The notes under the pieces are model-generated. The model searched no databases and was not told the DNA's origin. It saw only the letters and a list, made by a program, of their open reading frames with translations. DNA of 64,000 nucleotides from Macrocystis pyrifera (Eukaryota; Sar; Phaeophyceae; Laminariales; Laminariaceae): positions 4,430,862 to 4,494,861 of the forward strand of contig JASSKH010000029.1 in assembly GCA_031763025.1 (NCBI GenBank), given 5' to 3'. Positions 10,969-22,709 of the stretch are shown here, one piece after another. The position numbers and the translations under genes are program-made. Numbering within the stretch: the stretch's first letter is position 1; every line of letters begins with the position of its first letter.

Positions 10969-11849
10969 CTGGACAGGTAAGAGGGGAAAAGGAGAAGAGT
11001 GAGAGGACGGCATAACAGATTTAATGAAGAAAAAGAAAAAGAAAGAAAAAAACAGCTGGGAGATCGAGGATTTCGTCCAAGCTCGTCTCTGCAAGCTGTG
11101 TGCGATGCTTCGATCGAGCGATCTGTACAATCTGATATCATAAGGTACGATATCATCAATATAATTTCAAGCACAGAAAGGTCACACGAAAAGGCGTGAT
11201 ATCGACACATACGCACGGTTGTGTACAAATCGTAAGCGTACCGTATGATGTGATGTGGTCGAGGCTTCCATCGATCGCGCGATACGAGCAAACACGACAA
11301 CTATCATACTATATCACAAACACGATATTATCATGTGATTCAAACATAGAAATCTCACAAAAAAAAGGCAGTGATACACATATGTATATATATATATATA
11401 TACAAGGTTCCCCTCCGGGAGGTGCCGTATGAATAGGGGAGTGGTGCAAGAGCGAAATAATATTCGTATGTATGCAACCCTGCACACTTGTGTAGAAGTA
11501 GTACCTGCACCCACCCATCATTTTAACCTGAAGAACACACAACATATTTTTGAGGACAGACTATTATACTGTTCACGGAATTATAGTGTGCTGTGTGGTG
11601 TGGGATCATTACTACAAAATAATATGAAATAGGGTAGCGGTAAGTGGATATATCGATCCAGCCGACTCGCGGCGATTAATTCTTAAGTATACAAAAAAAA
11701 TGGCGCGAGGTCGAGGTTGCGCCATTATACTTTGTGACCGGTTGAGTAAGGTACAGCACATACATACTGGTACAATAATATATATGTTCTCCCAAAAATA
11801 TATGTTTCTTGGTGCTCACGGTAACATCATTCACAGATAAATGCTCGAG

Positions 11850-12620
11850 AACAAATCGTGGTCCGAGCACTGAGAGTATTGGAGTACTGGCGGCAAAAAA
11901 ATTGCCAGCACTGAGAGGGCCCAAATACTGAGAGTAATGAGAGTGAGCAGTACCGAACCCCGATAATACAGGAAAGTATGTGCCCGCAGTAGTAGTATCG
12001 AAACACGAAAGACTTGGAGTAAAGGCAATATGCGCAGTACAGAACCTCGAGATACTGAGAGTATTTCGCAGTACATGCATGATATATATTCCTCGCAAAT
12101 GCATATCTCGAAATACTGCCAGACTGCTTCAAGTACTCAAATCGTCTCCAGCGAAAGTGGTTTGCTCCAACTCCCACTCGTGTGGGACTATCTGGGTGTG
12201 TTTGGTGCCGAACGCTGGGCCTGAGAATTGTCGACGCGGTGCACAGACGGTTGAAGTATGCCTCATACTCGAAGTATACTGGGCATATTGAGGGTATTTC
12301 ATTACTGCGAGTACTGAGTCTCGCAGAAGAAACAGCAGTACGAACACTACCAACGGACGAAATACTGCTACTACTGTATACTAGAATACTTGTAGTACCC
12401 GCGGTACTTAACCCCCCTTGAGACACTTGAAGCACAGCAGTAGTAGCGAACCCCGTATTAGTGCGAGCCCGAAAGTATACGAAGTAGTATCGACAGAACC
12501 TGACAATACTGCGAGTACTCGCAGTATATATCTCGAGTACAAAACCCCCGAAATACTGCGAGTGTACGAAGTACCTACGATAATAATCAGTATTTTCTCG
12601 AGCATACTTTGCTTTACTCC
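11850..12620. repeat. AGTACTG/CAGTACT short palindromic repeats
   Basis: The stretch is dense in ACTGAGAGTA, ACTGCGAGTACT and GAAATACTG variants on both strands, with little other structure. Confidence 0.6.
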
Positions 12621-13239
12621 CAACTATTGCGATTGGGAGTAGCTGTGAAATGTTGAGGTGTGAACGCACGCCACACGTAAGCGGGCCCAATCTCTTGACC
12701 TTGGGTAAAAACACACAACAAGTAACTTGCATATCATATTATACGTTCAGAAAAGCAAGGGTGGATGAATGTACTGGTACAAAAAAAGTCACAAGTGGAA
12801 AATACCGGGGGGGAGAAGGGAAACACACACAACTTGTATTACAGCAGTATGAAAAAAAAAAAAAAAAAAAAAAAAAACCCATCATACTATACACTCAGAA
12901 AAGCAAATGTGTGAACGAATGTATGATTGTTAATACTACTGTTGTAGTCCTGGTACAAAAAAAGTCAAAAGTGAAATATAAAAAAAGCGTGGATGGTGCG
13001 AGTCGAACACGGAAGACGGCAAGAACCGCCTAAACCCAGCCCACAACTCTGAAAACGCGTCCTGGGCCGCAAATGAGCGGCCGATTACCCGGACCAGTCC
13101 CAACACTGAGCGAGGGGGGGTAGGCAGGACAAACCTCGGAAACGAAAATTTTTATCGCGCGCAGTATAAATGTCTACGCTAGAACAGTGCTCGTACAACT
13201 GGCACATCGTGTTTTTTTACGCAATCTAAAACACTTTGC

Positions 13240-14570
13240 ACGATCTCCTACAGCAGTAGAGTGGCTCGTACAGGTGCGACTGCATATACAGCAGTACTGC
13301 TGTAGAATGCCACGCGAGGAACGTACGTGTACTGACCCCCTTTCAGGATCTATCGGTCAGCAATGTAGGACACACAGCAATGAGAACTACTACTGCTGCT
13401 GTAAGTATGCTTTGTACGAACGCTGCTGCTGTACGAATAATTTGTGGTACATACAGCAGTACGAACGATTTGTTTTTGTTGTATACTCGAGACGACGAAT
13501 ATATCGATCCGGGGATAATGGGTCACACACTGCGGAAGGTACGTGCATCGGCCAATGAAGATGGCAACAACAACGAACTACAGTAGTAGTACTGAGCTTT
13601 CAGCGCGGATCTTCCACATGCGCATAGTACCCTGCCTGCTGCTGCTGTTGGCGCACTGTGCTGAGCACAGCTGGAGCAGTGGCAAAGTTGGATCACACAC
13701 AGCAATAAATAGTTACTGCTGTAGTTTGTGGAGTGGTCAAGTGATCGATCGAATAAACCAACTGGTGTGATAGCCGCAGTACGATCATGCCATACGCGCA
13801 AGGTGTGCCCACTGCTGTTACTGCTGGGCAGCAGGGCCGCAGGGTTGTGGTGCTGTAGGAAGCTGGAGGTAAGCGCGCTCTGTGCACTGCTGTGTGTATT
13901 GTTCTCTAGGCGGTGGTCCGTGCTCCGTGCAACACAAAAAATATGTACAGGGATATACCTGGTATACGTCATCCTGGGTATATACGGTTCAAAAAGTATA
14001 TGGCAAACGGTGGAATGCGGACTGCAGGCTCCGACAAACGCAACCAACCACAGCAACACTGCGCATATGGGCGTGCCGCACACGAACGGCGGGTGGGGCG
14101 GGGGGGGGCGGCAGCGTTGGGACGTTGGGATCTGTGCATGTTGTCTGTTGTGTACCTGGTACATGTCTGAGCTGTGTGCTTACACAGCTCGTGAGAGCCT
14201 ATATAGGGGAGAAAACAGACAGCATGAATGACATGTATGTACCGATACGTACGTACAAAGTAAGGCCTCTTTACTGAAACCAGGGAAATCGTCTTATCCA
14301 CTCCCGCCGGAAAAAAAACTTTGAGCGCCCGCCACGCGCTTCAGAGTGCACGGATCGCGCCGAGACCCAGACCAATGTGTCCGGCAGGGCTTCCCGTGTC
14401 CGTGCACTTAGTGTTTTGCCTAAAAGTGCTCGTGCGAAGAGAAAAGTTGGCAAAAGTACGAAAATTTGACATATATACGTACACATATATCGATATACTG
14501 CTGTATACAAGTCAGAAGCATTCCACAGCAGTATATGAAATACGATACATACCAGCACAACATTACACCA
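13240..14570. repeat. GCAGTACTGC palindrome-rich region
   Basis: ACAGCAGTACTGCTGTAG-like pieces and single ACAGCAGTA or TACTGCTG half-sites recur more than 20 times. Confidence 0.6.
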
Positions 14571-16400
14571 GGCATTAATTAAACACACTACCATATCATA
14601 TGCCATCAATATAACCCTTCCCACCGGTGCAGACTACACGTTGGTATACCCTCCCTCCCTCCCTCCCTCCTAGCGCGCGGGTACATGACGACGCAGTGCT
14701 GAGGGGGCCAGCCAGCCAAGAGCAAACGACAAATTGACGAACGAGAAACCATCACCACCACCACAACCACCACCAACACCACCAACAACATCAGCAAGGA
14801 CGGGACGCACCACCGAAGAGCGCTGCCGGACTCTCTAGAACTGAAGGGACGAGTGCTTACAACAGCAGCACGTCCCTTCCTTCGCCCTTTGGCAGTAAAA
14901 GCGTCGCGCTCTCTTCTTTCAACAACACAAGTATAGACACACACTTCGTATACGTACCGAAAAAAATGTTTCGAGTTCCCACCCGGGGCGCATCGGCGAC
15001 TTGCAAAATGACAAGAGCGAAGTGGCGCAGGACAAAGCATGCCGGGCGGGCTCCACACGCATCATTACGCGCGCGCGTTAGGCACACGCACGAAGTCGAT
15101 GATATCATGTGTAGGCAAGGAGAATATTGTTTTGAAACTTCGTCGTCATCGTTGAGAACGGAAAAAAAAAACATGCGCGTTCGTAGTGCATTATCGCCAG
15201 CTTGCTGCTTCTTTTGAATGTTTTTCGGTTTGAGATTCGAGTTCCGCATCTGCTTTTTTGGTTATTTGGCTTGTTTTTCAATCTTGTTTCTCGGGATTTT
15301 ATCTTGAATTCAGTGAAAAAGGGGCTATCTCGCTCAGTTTCGACCGCTCTTTCATCCTGACTCGAACTCTGACGACACATTTCTTGAGTTTGCCAAAAAA
15401 TAACTTAATACTAACAGTGTGGGATTTTTTTCGTCTTGGATGTAGTGTGAGCTGAGTTAAGCTGGGTGTGATTTTCGAAAAAACGAAAAAAAAAAAAAAA
15501 AAAAAAAAAAAAGAAAGAAGGAAGGAAGAAGGCAAAGATAGGCAGGAATGTTCCGCAAGTAGTCGAAGAAGGGTGCCCGGATGGTTCTCCGAGAGGTGGA
15601 GGTAGGCAGGCGTGTTTCGGGTGGGAGCTCTGGTAGCGCAGCAAGGCCTTTTCATCAAGCGTGGCCAGGACAAAATACTTGTTGAGGTGAATGCAGCAGA
15701 GTCCGTTTCTCGACACGACAGCAAATATACGCGAGCAACCTAACACACCGGCCAGAAACGAAAAGCCAGAACTCCACAAATGTGTCGCAAGGAAGGACCA
15801 AATGCGAGGGGTTAAAATGCAATCAAAACCCACGACGGACCCAAGAAGGATACAAGTATCGTACCTGGTACGTTTCCGAAATTATCAGTCAGTCACGATA
15901 GGGTGTCCATCATCAGTGTGTTCGGTGATCGGAGGGACGCATGCTACACTGCTGTGGATAGACGCATGCCTTCTGAGGCTCTCGCATGAGGAGCTCTCTA
16001 CGAAACCCCAAAAAACGGTTTTTTTTTTGTTTTTTTTTTTTTAAAGGAAAGTGTACCCTTGACCCGGTGACCATTCCCATGGCCTACCAGGTCTACTCCC
16101 ATCGAAATATAGAAAAAAAAAACGCATGACACTAATAATATTGGGTATAGACTTCCTAAGTTTAGAAGGTCCAAGCCAATCAGAAATGTAGTTCGGCCAA
16201 AAAAATTGCGACCCTTGTAGTACGCCTCCCGAATACGATACATTTATCCCCGAATGTTCACAAACCATGCTTGGTTCTTATTGCTACTGTATGTTTCCCA
16301 GACTAAACTGTTGCGGCTAGCCAACAAACAACTAAAAACCAGCCGGCGACTTGAAGTCGGCCTGCCTACGGCGCTACAGAAACAGACCACGTACCTCGTC

Positions 16401-16500
16401 NNNNNNNNNNNNNNNNNNNNNNNNNNNNNNNNNNNNNNNNNNNNNNNNNNNNNNNNNNNNNNNNNNNNNNNNNNNNNNNNNNNNNNNNNNNNNNNNNNNN
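16401..16500. other. Assembly gap (100 N)
   Basis: One hundred N, a conventional size for a gap of unknown length. Confidence 0.98.
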
Positions 16501-17324
16501 TTGGCCGCTTGTGGCCGCCATCTGTCTCCTAGGACAGCGATAATTTTTTCGCTGCTATCTAGAGTATCAAACTCCTCCATGTCACATTTGTCTACCCCCC
16601 TCATCTCCTCTTCTGATACATCCCGTTCCTTCGAATACATTTCACATTCTGCTACTACGTGAGTTCTACTCTCTATTTTTGCCACACGGGCACATCTGTG
16701 CATCTACTTCCTCCTCCTCCTCCTCCACCTCCTCCTCCCGGCTGCTGGTATACCTCTTTCTCCTTTCCGGCAATTACGGGGGGGGGGGGAATCGCTTGCT
16801 ATGTGACCGCGGATCTGAGTCACGACTCTTAAGGAGGTGGATAAAGAAGGGCGGAAATGACAGACGAAATGAAAAAAAAAAAAACGACGACGACGACGAC
16901 AGCGACAACAACAACATATCGTCATCTCCGCCCATGTACGAAACAGAGTGGTTATAGAATACCTCCCTCTTGACCTTGGCACATGCAGAGCACGGTATAT
17001 GATATCGTCACGTTGACCCCTCGTACATTCCCTGGTGCAGAGTACGGCGTAGAATATGGTCGTCCTCGTTAATACACCTGGCACCACAGAGTCCTGTACT
17101 CGTACAGGGTATCGTCCTCCCGACCGTGGTGCGTACCGCCGTGGTACACGTGTAATAAAATAACTCACACACCCCTCGGACTAAATCTCAAGGCTGCGTT
17201 TTTTCGACAACGCAGGAAGTAGGGCAAACACCGTGTGGTCGCCTGTAGAAGGATCTAAACGAGATATTCCCAAGGCCGCAACTACAGCACCGCTCTCGGC
17301 GGAAATATGAAGCCCTCTTTATCT

Positions 17325-17690
17325 TCATACTGAAGTATGTGTACTATATGATCCTTGCGTTTCCGCCCAGACGGTAATCGAGGGACCTCTTTACCTTCGT
17401 ATCAATGTACAAACGATTCTTATATTTCCGACCAGATGGCAATGTAGGGATCTCTTCATCTTCATGGTAATGTACAAACGATGCCTATGTTTCCGCCCAG
17501 ACGGTAATATAAGGACCTCTTCATCTCCATTGCAATGTAAAAATGATCCTTATATTTCCGCCCAGACGGTAATATCTCTTCATCTTCATATTAATGTGCG
17601 AACGGTCCTTATTTTTACTCCAATATTAGCACCTCTTTCATCTTCACACCAATGTAGTAACGATACCTGTATTTCCACCCAGGGTAGTAG
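17325..17690 (+). repeat. ~66-bp tandem array, about six units
   Basis: Units carry AATGTACAAACGATCC, TTATATTTCCGCCCAGACGG and ACCTCTTCATCTTCAT. Diverged single copies of the middle part occur at about 21330, 30850, 31575, 37785, 51935 and 60010. Confidence 0.8.
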
Positions 17691-18184
17691 TACAGATGCG
17701 TGCGCCCGTTCATACTTTGGACAAAAAACGGCTCCAAGTTTGGTGCCAGGAGGTGTGATATATCGCGTGCTATCATACGGTACCTGGTAGTTCTGTATGA
17801 CGCGGGGGAGTCGCCGGCCGGTACCACGGATATTTCCTCCACCCAAGAAAGAATGGAGAAATTGCGTGCGTGAGCTGAGTACCGATAAGTGGTGTCCCTG
17901 TTCGTGGCTGGAAAATACAAGAGACACAGAAGTTGCCTGGATCGGTGCTTCCCAGTCGCTGAATCTGGCATGCATTAATGTTCAGCGTACTTCCGCTAAG
18001 ACAGTGAACGCGCGGGCGGTATGGCGAGTAGCAACGGAGTGGCGTGTTACTCAAGGCGAACAGCACACAAGTACCGCTTCGTCGGCGCTACGTACCTCTA
18101 CCCTTCTACTTGCGCACTTGTGAAGAACCCTGAAGATGACTCTAAACATTTCAAGTGTTTTTGTACCTACAGTTCGACGCAAGT

Positions 18185-18310
18185 CGACGAGGGAAGAAAG
18201 GGCTGAAGTCTTCTTGCGAGGACCTTGCTGGGAAGGGGGGAAGGAGAGCCCGCTTGCTACCTGACCCGACTGTGAAGTGAAGGAGGGAGAGAGAAAAGAA
18301 GGGCAAAGGC
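18185..18310 (-). repeat. Dispersed ~180-bp pyrimidine-rich repeat, copy a
   Basis: An inverted copy of the family at 51640, 53870, 56870 and 60290. It contains CGACGAGGGAAGAAAGGGCT and AAGGAGGGAGAGAGAAAAGAAG. Confidence 0.65.
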
Positions 18311-18645
18311 AATATCAATATTGGGAAGAACGACCCAAAAAAAAAGCGGGAGTGCGGTCGTAAAAGGGGTAGATTTACAGAACATGCCCCCAACCCCGTT
18401 TCCGGTCCACTCGATCATGTACAAACGCAGCTAACGTTCCGCAGATATCCCCTCGTGGACCGCGCGTTTCAGTGCTGCGCCGGCGAAAAGAGAGCGCAGC
18501 GTAACTATTGATGCCTGCTCGAAGAAGCTCGGATGCCGGAACACACGATGTACACCTGAACATCACCCCGGAGAGCTGCGAAGAGGTCTGCCTTTTGGGG
18601 CGTCACCCGTGAACCTCGCTGCCTGCCTGGCTCAAGTCACGAGCT

Positions 18646-18754
18646 TATTACGGGGGTCCATAGTAAATAGGACCAAACATTGTCAGTAATAATAGGTAAA
18701 TATATAGGTTTTTATGTATACCATAGGTCCTATTAATTATGGACCCCCGTAATA
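18646..18754 (-). mobile_element. TA-flanked MITE, copy 4
   Basis: An intact copy in reverse orientation: TATTACGGGGGTCCATAGTA on the left, CCCCCGTAATA on the right. It lies 0.4 kb upstream of exon 1 of the CH/HEAT gene. Confidence 0.9.
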
Positions 18755-18924
18755 GAAACGCGGGCGTATTTATATCTACACACCTATATATGCGCTTCAT
18801 ATTGGGTATGCGCCCGCGCGCCGCCGAATCCTGAACCCCTCCATAAAATCTTTAATGCAATATATGCAAGCAAGGTAATGAGCGTCCAACTGTTGGAGGT
18901 ATCTTTAATCGAAGTAGGAACAGC

Positions 18925-18989
18925 GCTCCGTCTCGAAAGGGATGCGTGGTCAATGGTCAAATCACTAAGGCAAGTAACAAATGAGTACG

Positions 18990-19020
<31 letters not shown>

Positions 19021-19083
19021 CTTCGTCTCGAGAGGGATGCATGGTCAATGGTCAAATGACTACGACAAGCAACAAGTGAGTAC

Positions 19084-19113
<30 letters not shown>
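18925..19113 (+). repeat. Two tandem second-type SINE-like copies with poly-C tails
   Basis: Each copy reads CGTCTCGAAAGGGATGCGTG, GTCAATGGTCAAAT, CAAG-AACAA-TGAGTACG and then C(n): 18988-19019 and 19085-19113. The second tail lies 26 bp before the acceptor of exon 1 of the CH/HEAT gene. Confidence 0.8.
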
Positions 19114-19114
<1 letters not shown>

Positions 19115-19139
19115 GCTCCCCCGTTTCGTGCGCCAAAAG

Positions 19140-19235
19140 ATGGGACTGTCAGATTTGACGACGGCCGAGGAAGTGAACGCCATCATCCTGGCGGAAGATG
19201 GGGCCGTTGTCACCTTCGTCAACCGCGCGTACGAG
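19140..19235 (+). CDS. CH/HEAT gene exon 1 (first found)
   Basis: Thirty-two codons from MGLSDLTTAEEV to FVNRAYE, phase 0 at the end, donor GAG|GTGAGC. The acceptor CCAAAAG| is modest, but a 29-C tract sits just upstream at 19085-19113. The ATG may be an internal Met rather than the start, because the CH domain should begin about 80-100 residues earlier. The pattern resembles the last helices of a CH_2 domain. Confidence 0.65.
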
Positions 19236-22200
19236 GTGAGCCACTCAATCGCCAACGCTTTGTCTGGCTACGATGTACGGAAGACTGGGTCAACGTAGGC
19301 GTGTTTCGCGATAGCCCCCCGTGGGAACCCCAAGAGAAAATCCTTAGAAGCGCCACCGGAGGCCGCGCTCCGAGATAAACGCCACCAAAAGACAAAGCGA
19401 TGCCATGTATAGTGTGTTTGGGAGACGGGAGCTGATGAATGTCTTGAATCGGGGTGACTTATTGAATATGACATTAACTCAAGTCGTGACCCAATTCACA
19501 CGTTCCTATACTACGACGCGCTAAACAACGGGGTTTGGGTTAGGCTTAGGCTTATATGAATGAATATGCGCCCCAAGCCTCACATGTGCGGACAAAGTGT
19601 GGGTTTTTGACACCTCTTCGAATCTCAAAACGGTAAAAAAAAAAAAAAAAAAAGTGCACCTTTGAAAACTTCGCCGAGGCGACGGTATTCTTTGACAATT
19701 GCTTGTGCGTGCTGTCCCATTACGGGGGACCATAGTAAATAGGACCTACGGTACACACAAACCTATATATTTACCTATTTTTACTGAAAATTTGTGGTCC
19801 TATGAACTATGGCCCCCCGTAATAGTGCCTCTGCAGTAGTCAGTAACGAGCGGTGTACCGCGGTAATAAAAAATGCGCGCCGACCGAGACGGCTCCACTT
19901 GCCGCGGCCACCGTCAAGCCAACTTCGAACATCCCCGTAGATATCGTTCTGTTGTCCTGGGCAACATCGAACAGAGCGCACAAACCACCAAAAAGAGCAG
20001 CGGGAATGAGGAACGAGGCGGGGGTGGGTGTACTCATTATCATGCATGGCTGTAGTTGTACGAAGTATGACCATAGACCCTCGCATCCCTACAATGCCGG
20101 GACGGAGCTCGTCGGGTTTTCACCGACTAGGCAGACATTGCTTGCACCAAGCGCGAAGCGCCGTGAACTGTGGGACGAGTCGCACTAAGGGTGAGCTGCA
20201 TCCTGCTAAGAGCCGATTTTGAGATGGGAATTCTTGCATATGGATGCCAGCTTCGAATGACTTGAAGGAGGGGGGGGGGGGGGGGGCAGGGGATATCCAT
20301 CATCATTCATGGCGGTAGTTGTAATGACCATAGACCCTCACATCCCTACAATGCGGGGACCGAGGGGTGGGGAGGGGGGGGGGGGCAAGAGCGGCCATAT
20401 TGCTGACCACGCTCTTTTCGAGGAAACGTCGTCGACGTAGCCGTGCTACTGCAGGTATTGAGGTTCACACGTTTGGGGTTCAACAGTCATCACTGACGGA
20501 GCTTCTCCACTCTCCCACATACCCACTGTAGTTTTATCCAATTTATACTTCTCAATTATATTACTAGCACACGTAGCCCCATGGCATTTTTCATATCGGG
20601 CTTACGTGGCACATAACTGTTGCATATTTCGGACAGCTGATCGATTCCAACTTGGATGCTCTAGATATTTCAGCGCAGACAGATAGATAGATAGATAGAT
20701 AGATATCCTTGATCGGTATGATCTACTAGCTCACGTTGGCGCGTGGGAGCCGCAAATACCTTGCATGGTTTTGGGGGGAAAAAACAACTCCTGGGGTGGG
20801 GATTTGCAGTATACGCCGATCCTGCACAGCTTCGCACAGCGGTAGGTTAGGGCCTTAGATGATCTGGACGATTCGTCTGTAGAGGATATATCTGAAGATC
20901 ATCTACGCGGTCGAAGTGTGAAGAATCTCAAGGTCGGTCGCTGGGTGACTCACGAATAGTACTTAGTGAGTGGCTTACAAATACAGCAGTATGCAGCGAA
21001 CGTGCGCTAGGGTACAGGCAGCACCTCGCTTGAGCAACTCAACGTCTCCCTCAAAAACTGTTTCCTGACAAAAAAAAAAAAAATAATTAAATAACGGATG
21101 CTTGACCTCGGCCCTATCGTACGCAGGTGTTGTTGTCTAAGATACGTATATCGTAAAGCTAAAATGATATTATCGCTGGACAGTGGATCGTTCATCAGTT
21201 GGGAAACCCCGTGGAGTCGGAAAAAGTGATAGCCAAAACAAATGCTACCTCTAACAGTAGGACGCGTCTAGTAGATACACTCTGGGTGGAAATATACGAA
21301 CTTTTTATGCATTAATATGAAGACTAAGTGGTCCTTATATTTACACCCAGAGTGAATCCTCGGATGAGGAGCCTCATAAGGCCAATATCAGTTGCTACAT
21401 AGACCGACACTAATCAACAGATATAACTAACGGTCCTTCGTTGCCTTCGTTCAACACTGGTCCTTCCTGACCATCGAACAATACGTTTTACATCTATCTT
21501 GTCCCCACAATCCCCCCCCCCCTCCAGCTGCTGACGAGGCGCAAGGTTCAGGAGGTAGTGCGCCGCCCTCTGCCGGAGAACGTACCCACTTACGCCAGGT
21601 ACGACAACGACAAGCAAACAGAAACGGTGCCGCCGTCAAGACGGCAGGGGTCTCTCCGTCTGCACAGTCCGCACTACTACCATCACCGAGAATACAAGCT
21701 CTGTTTCATGTTTATATTGTAGTACAAACGTAAAATATAAGCTCCGATATTGATCCTTACATTGGATTTTGAGCGGTTTTTATATCACCGGCCCGAGTGG
21801 CACGTAGCTTCGAAGGTTTCCACATTTTCGGAGGCGATAGGATACGGTCCGGCCGCTACTGACCGAGAGAACCCGGTCGGTCCGCGATGAAAGTACACGA
21901 CCTTTCCAGGCGGCTTATTGCTGACTTTCGAGCGTCTCTACTCGACGCCGTATCAATATCGGTTGAGTCGCTCAGTTGTACTCTACGTTGACATGCTGGA
22001 GGTATCAACGCCGAGTTTGGGCCGAGCCGAAGAGGGGGGGTAGAACACCAATACGATGTACGTCTGGCAGCAATCACCAACTCTACGGGTATGTAGCCTT
22101 GCAGGGCTATCTTGAGAATCGACGGCCGGTTCCTGTCGTCATTTTTGTTGTTCGCAAATTACCCCATCGCTGTTAAACCCGGCCCGTGGTCACAGGACAG

Positions 22201-22634
22201 GCTGCAAAACCTCTGGAGTGAAAAAAAAACATCCTGGGAAAAAAAAGAACAGAACATTACGGTATGCATCACAACTGATCGTACACCTCAGACGAGAAGT
22301 GAAACCCAAAGTGAAGTCAGTATTGTACGTGGGTGAGGGTTGGGGGGGGGGGGGGGGGGGTACTCATTATCGTGCATGGCCGTAGTCGTATGACTATAGG
22401 GTTAGGGTTAGGGTTAGGGTTAGGGGGGGGGCGAGGGGGGGGGGGGGGGGGGGGAAAATCGAAAACTATGTTGTCAAGAACAGCGAGCGAGGGCGCCAAA
22501 CTGCCCGTCGTCGCGAACGAAGAATCCAAAGAAACTACTGCGGCAGGGGATGCGTCTTGAAGTACCCAACAGAGGGATTCGTATGTACGACGCCGGCGCA
22601 GAATTGCCAAAATAGTTGCACTCTTTTCTCTTGT

Positions 22635-22709
<75 letters not shown>

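Larger units (their letters stand above)
10969..18645. other. Intergenic or unrecognised 5' region between divergent genes
   Basis: No exon was identified. It should hold the 5' ends of both GCL (minus) and the CH/HEAT gene (plus) unless these fall in the N gap or were missed. It contains CAGTA-type palindromic repeats (11.8-14.6 kb), a 66-bp tandem array (17.3-17.7 kb), homopolymer A runs (15484-15512) and TCC/GAC microsatellites (16.7-16.9 kb). Confidence 0.5.

Noticed and set aside
12980-13020. GGTGCGAGTCGAACACGG as a tRNA T-arm
   Set aside because: The stem pairs at only three of five positions and no acceptor stem is found.
15590-15835. Minus-strand frame with GLCCIHLNKYFVLATLDEKA
   Set aside because: It looked like a possible exon, but there is no convincing donor or acceptor and no family match.
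22440-22560. Plus-strand frame ASEGAKLPVVANEESKE as a linking exon of the CH/HEAT gene
   Set aside because: Exon 3 at 23082 joins exon 2 in phase with better splice sites, so this segment is not needed and lacks a donor.
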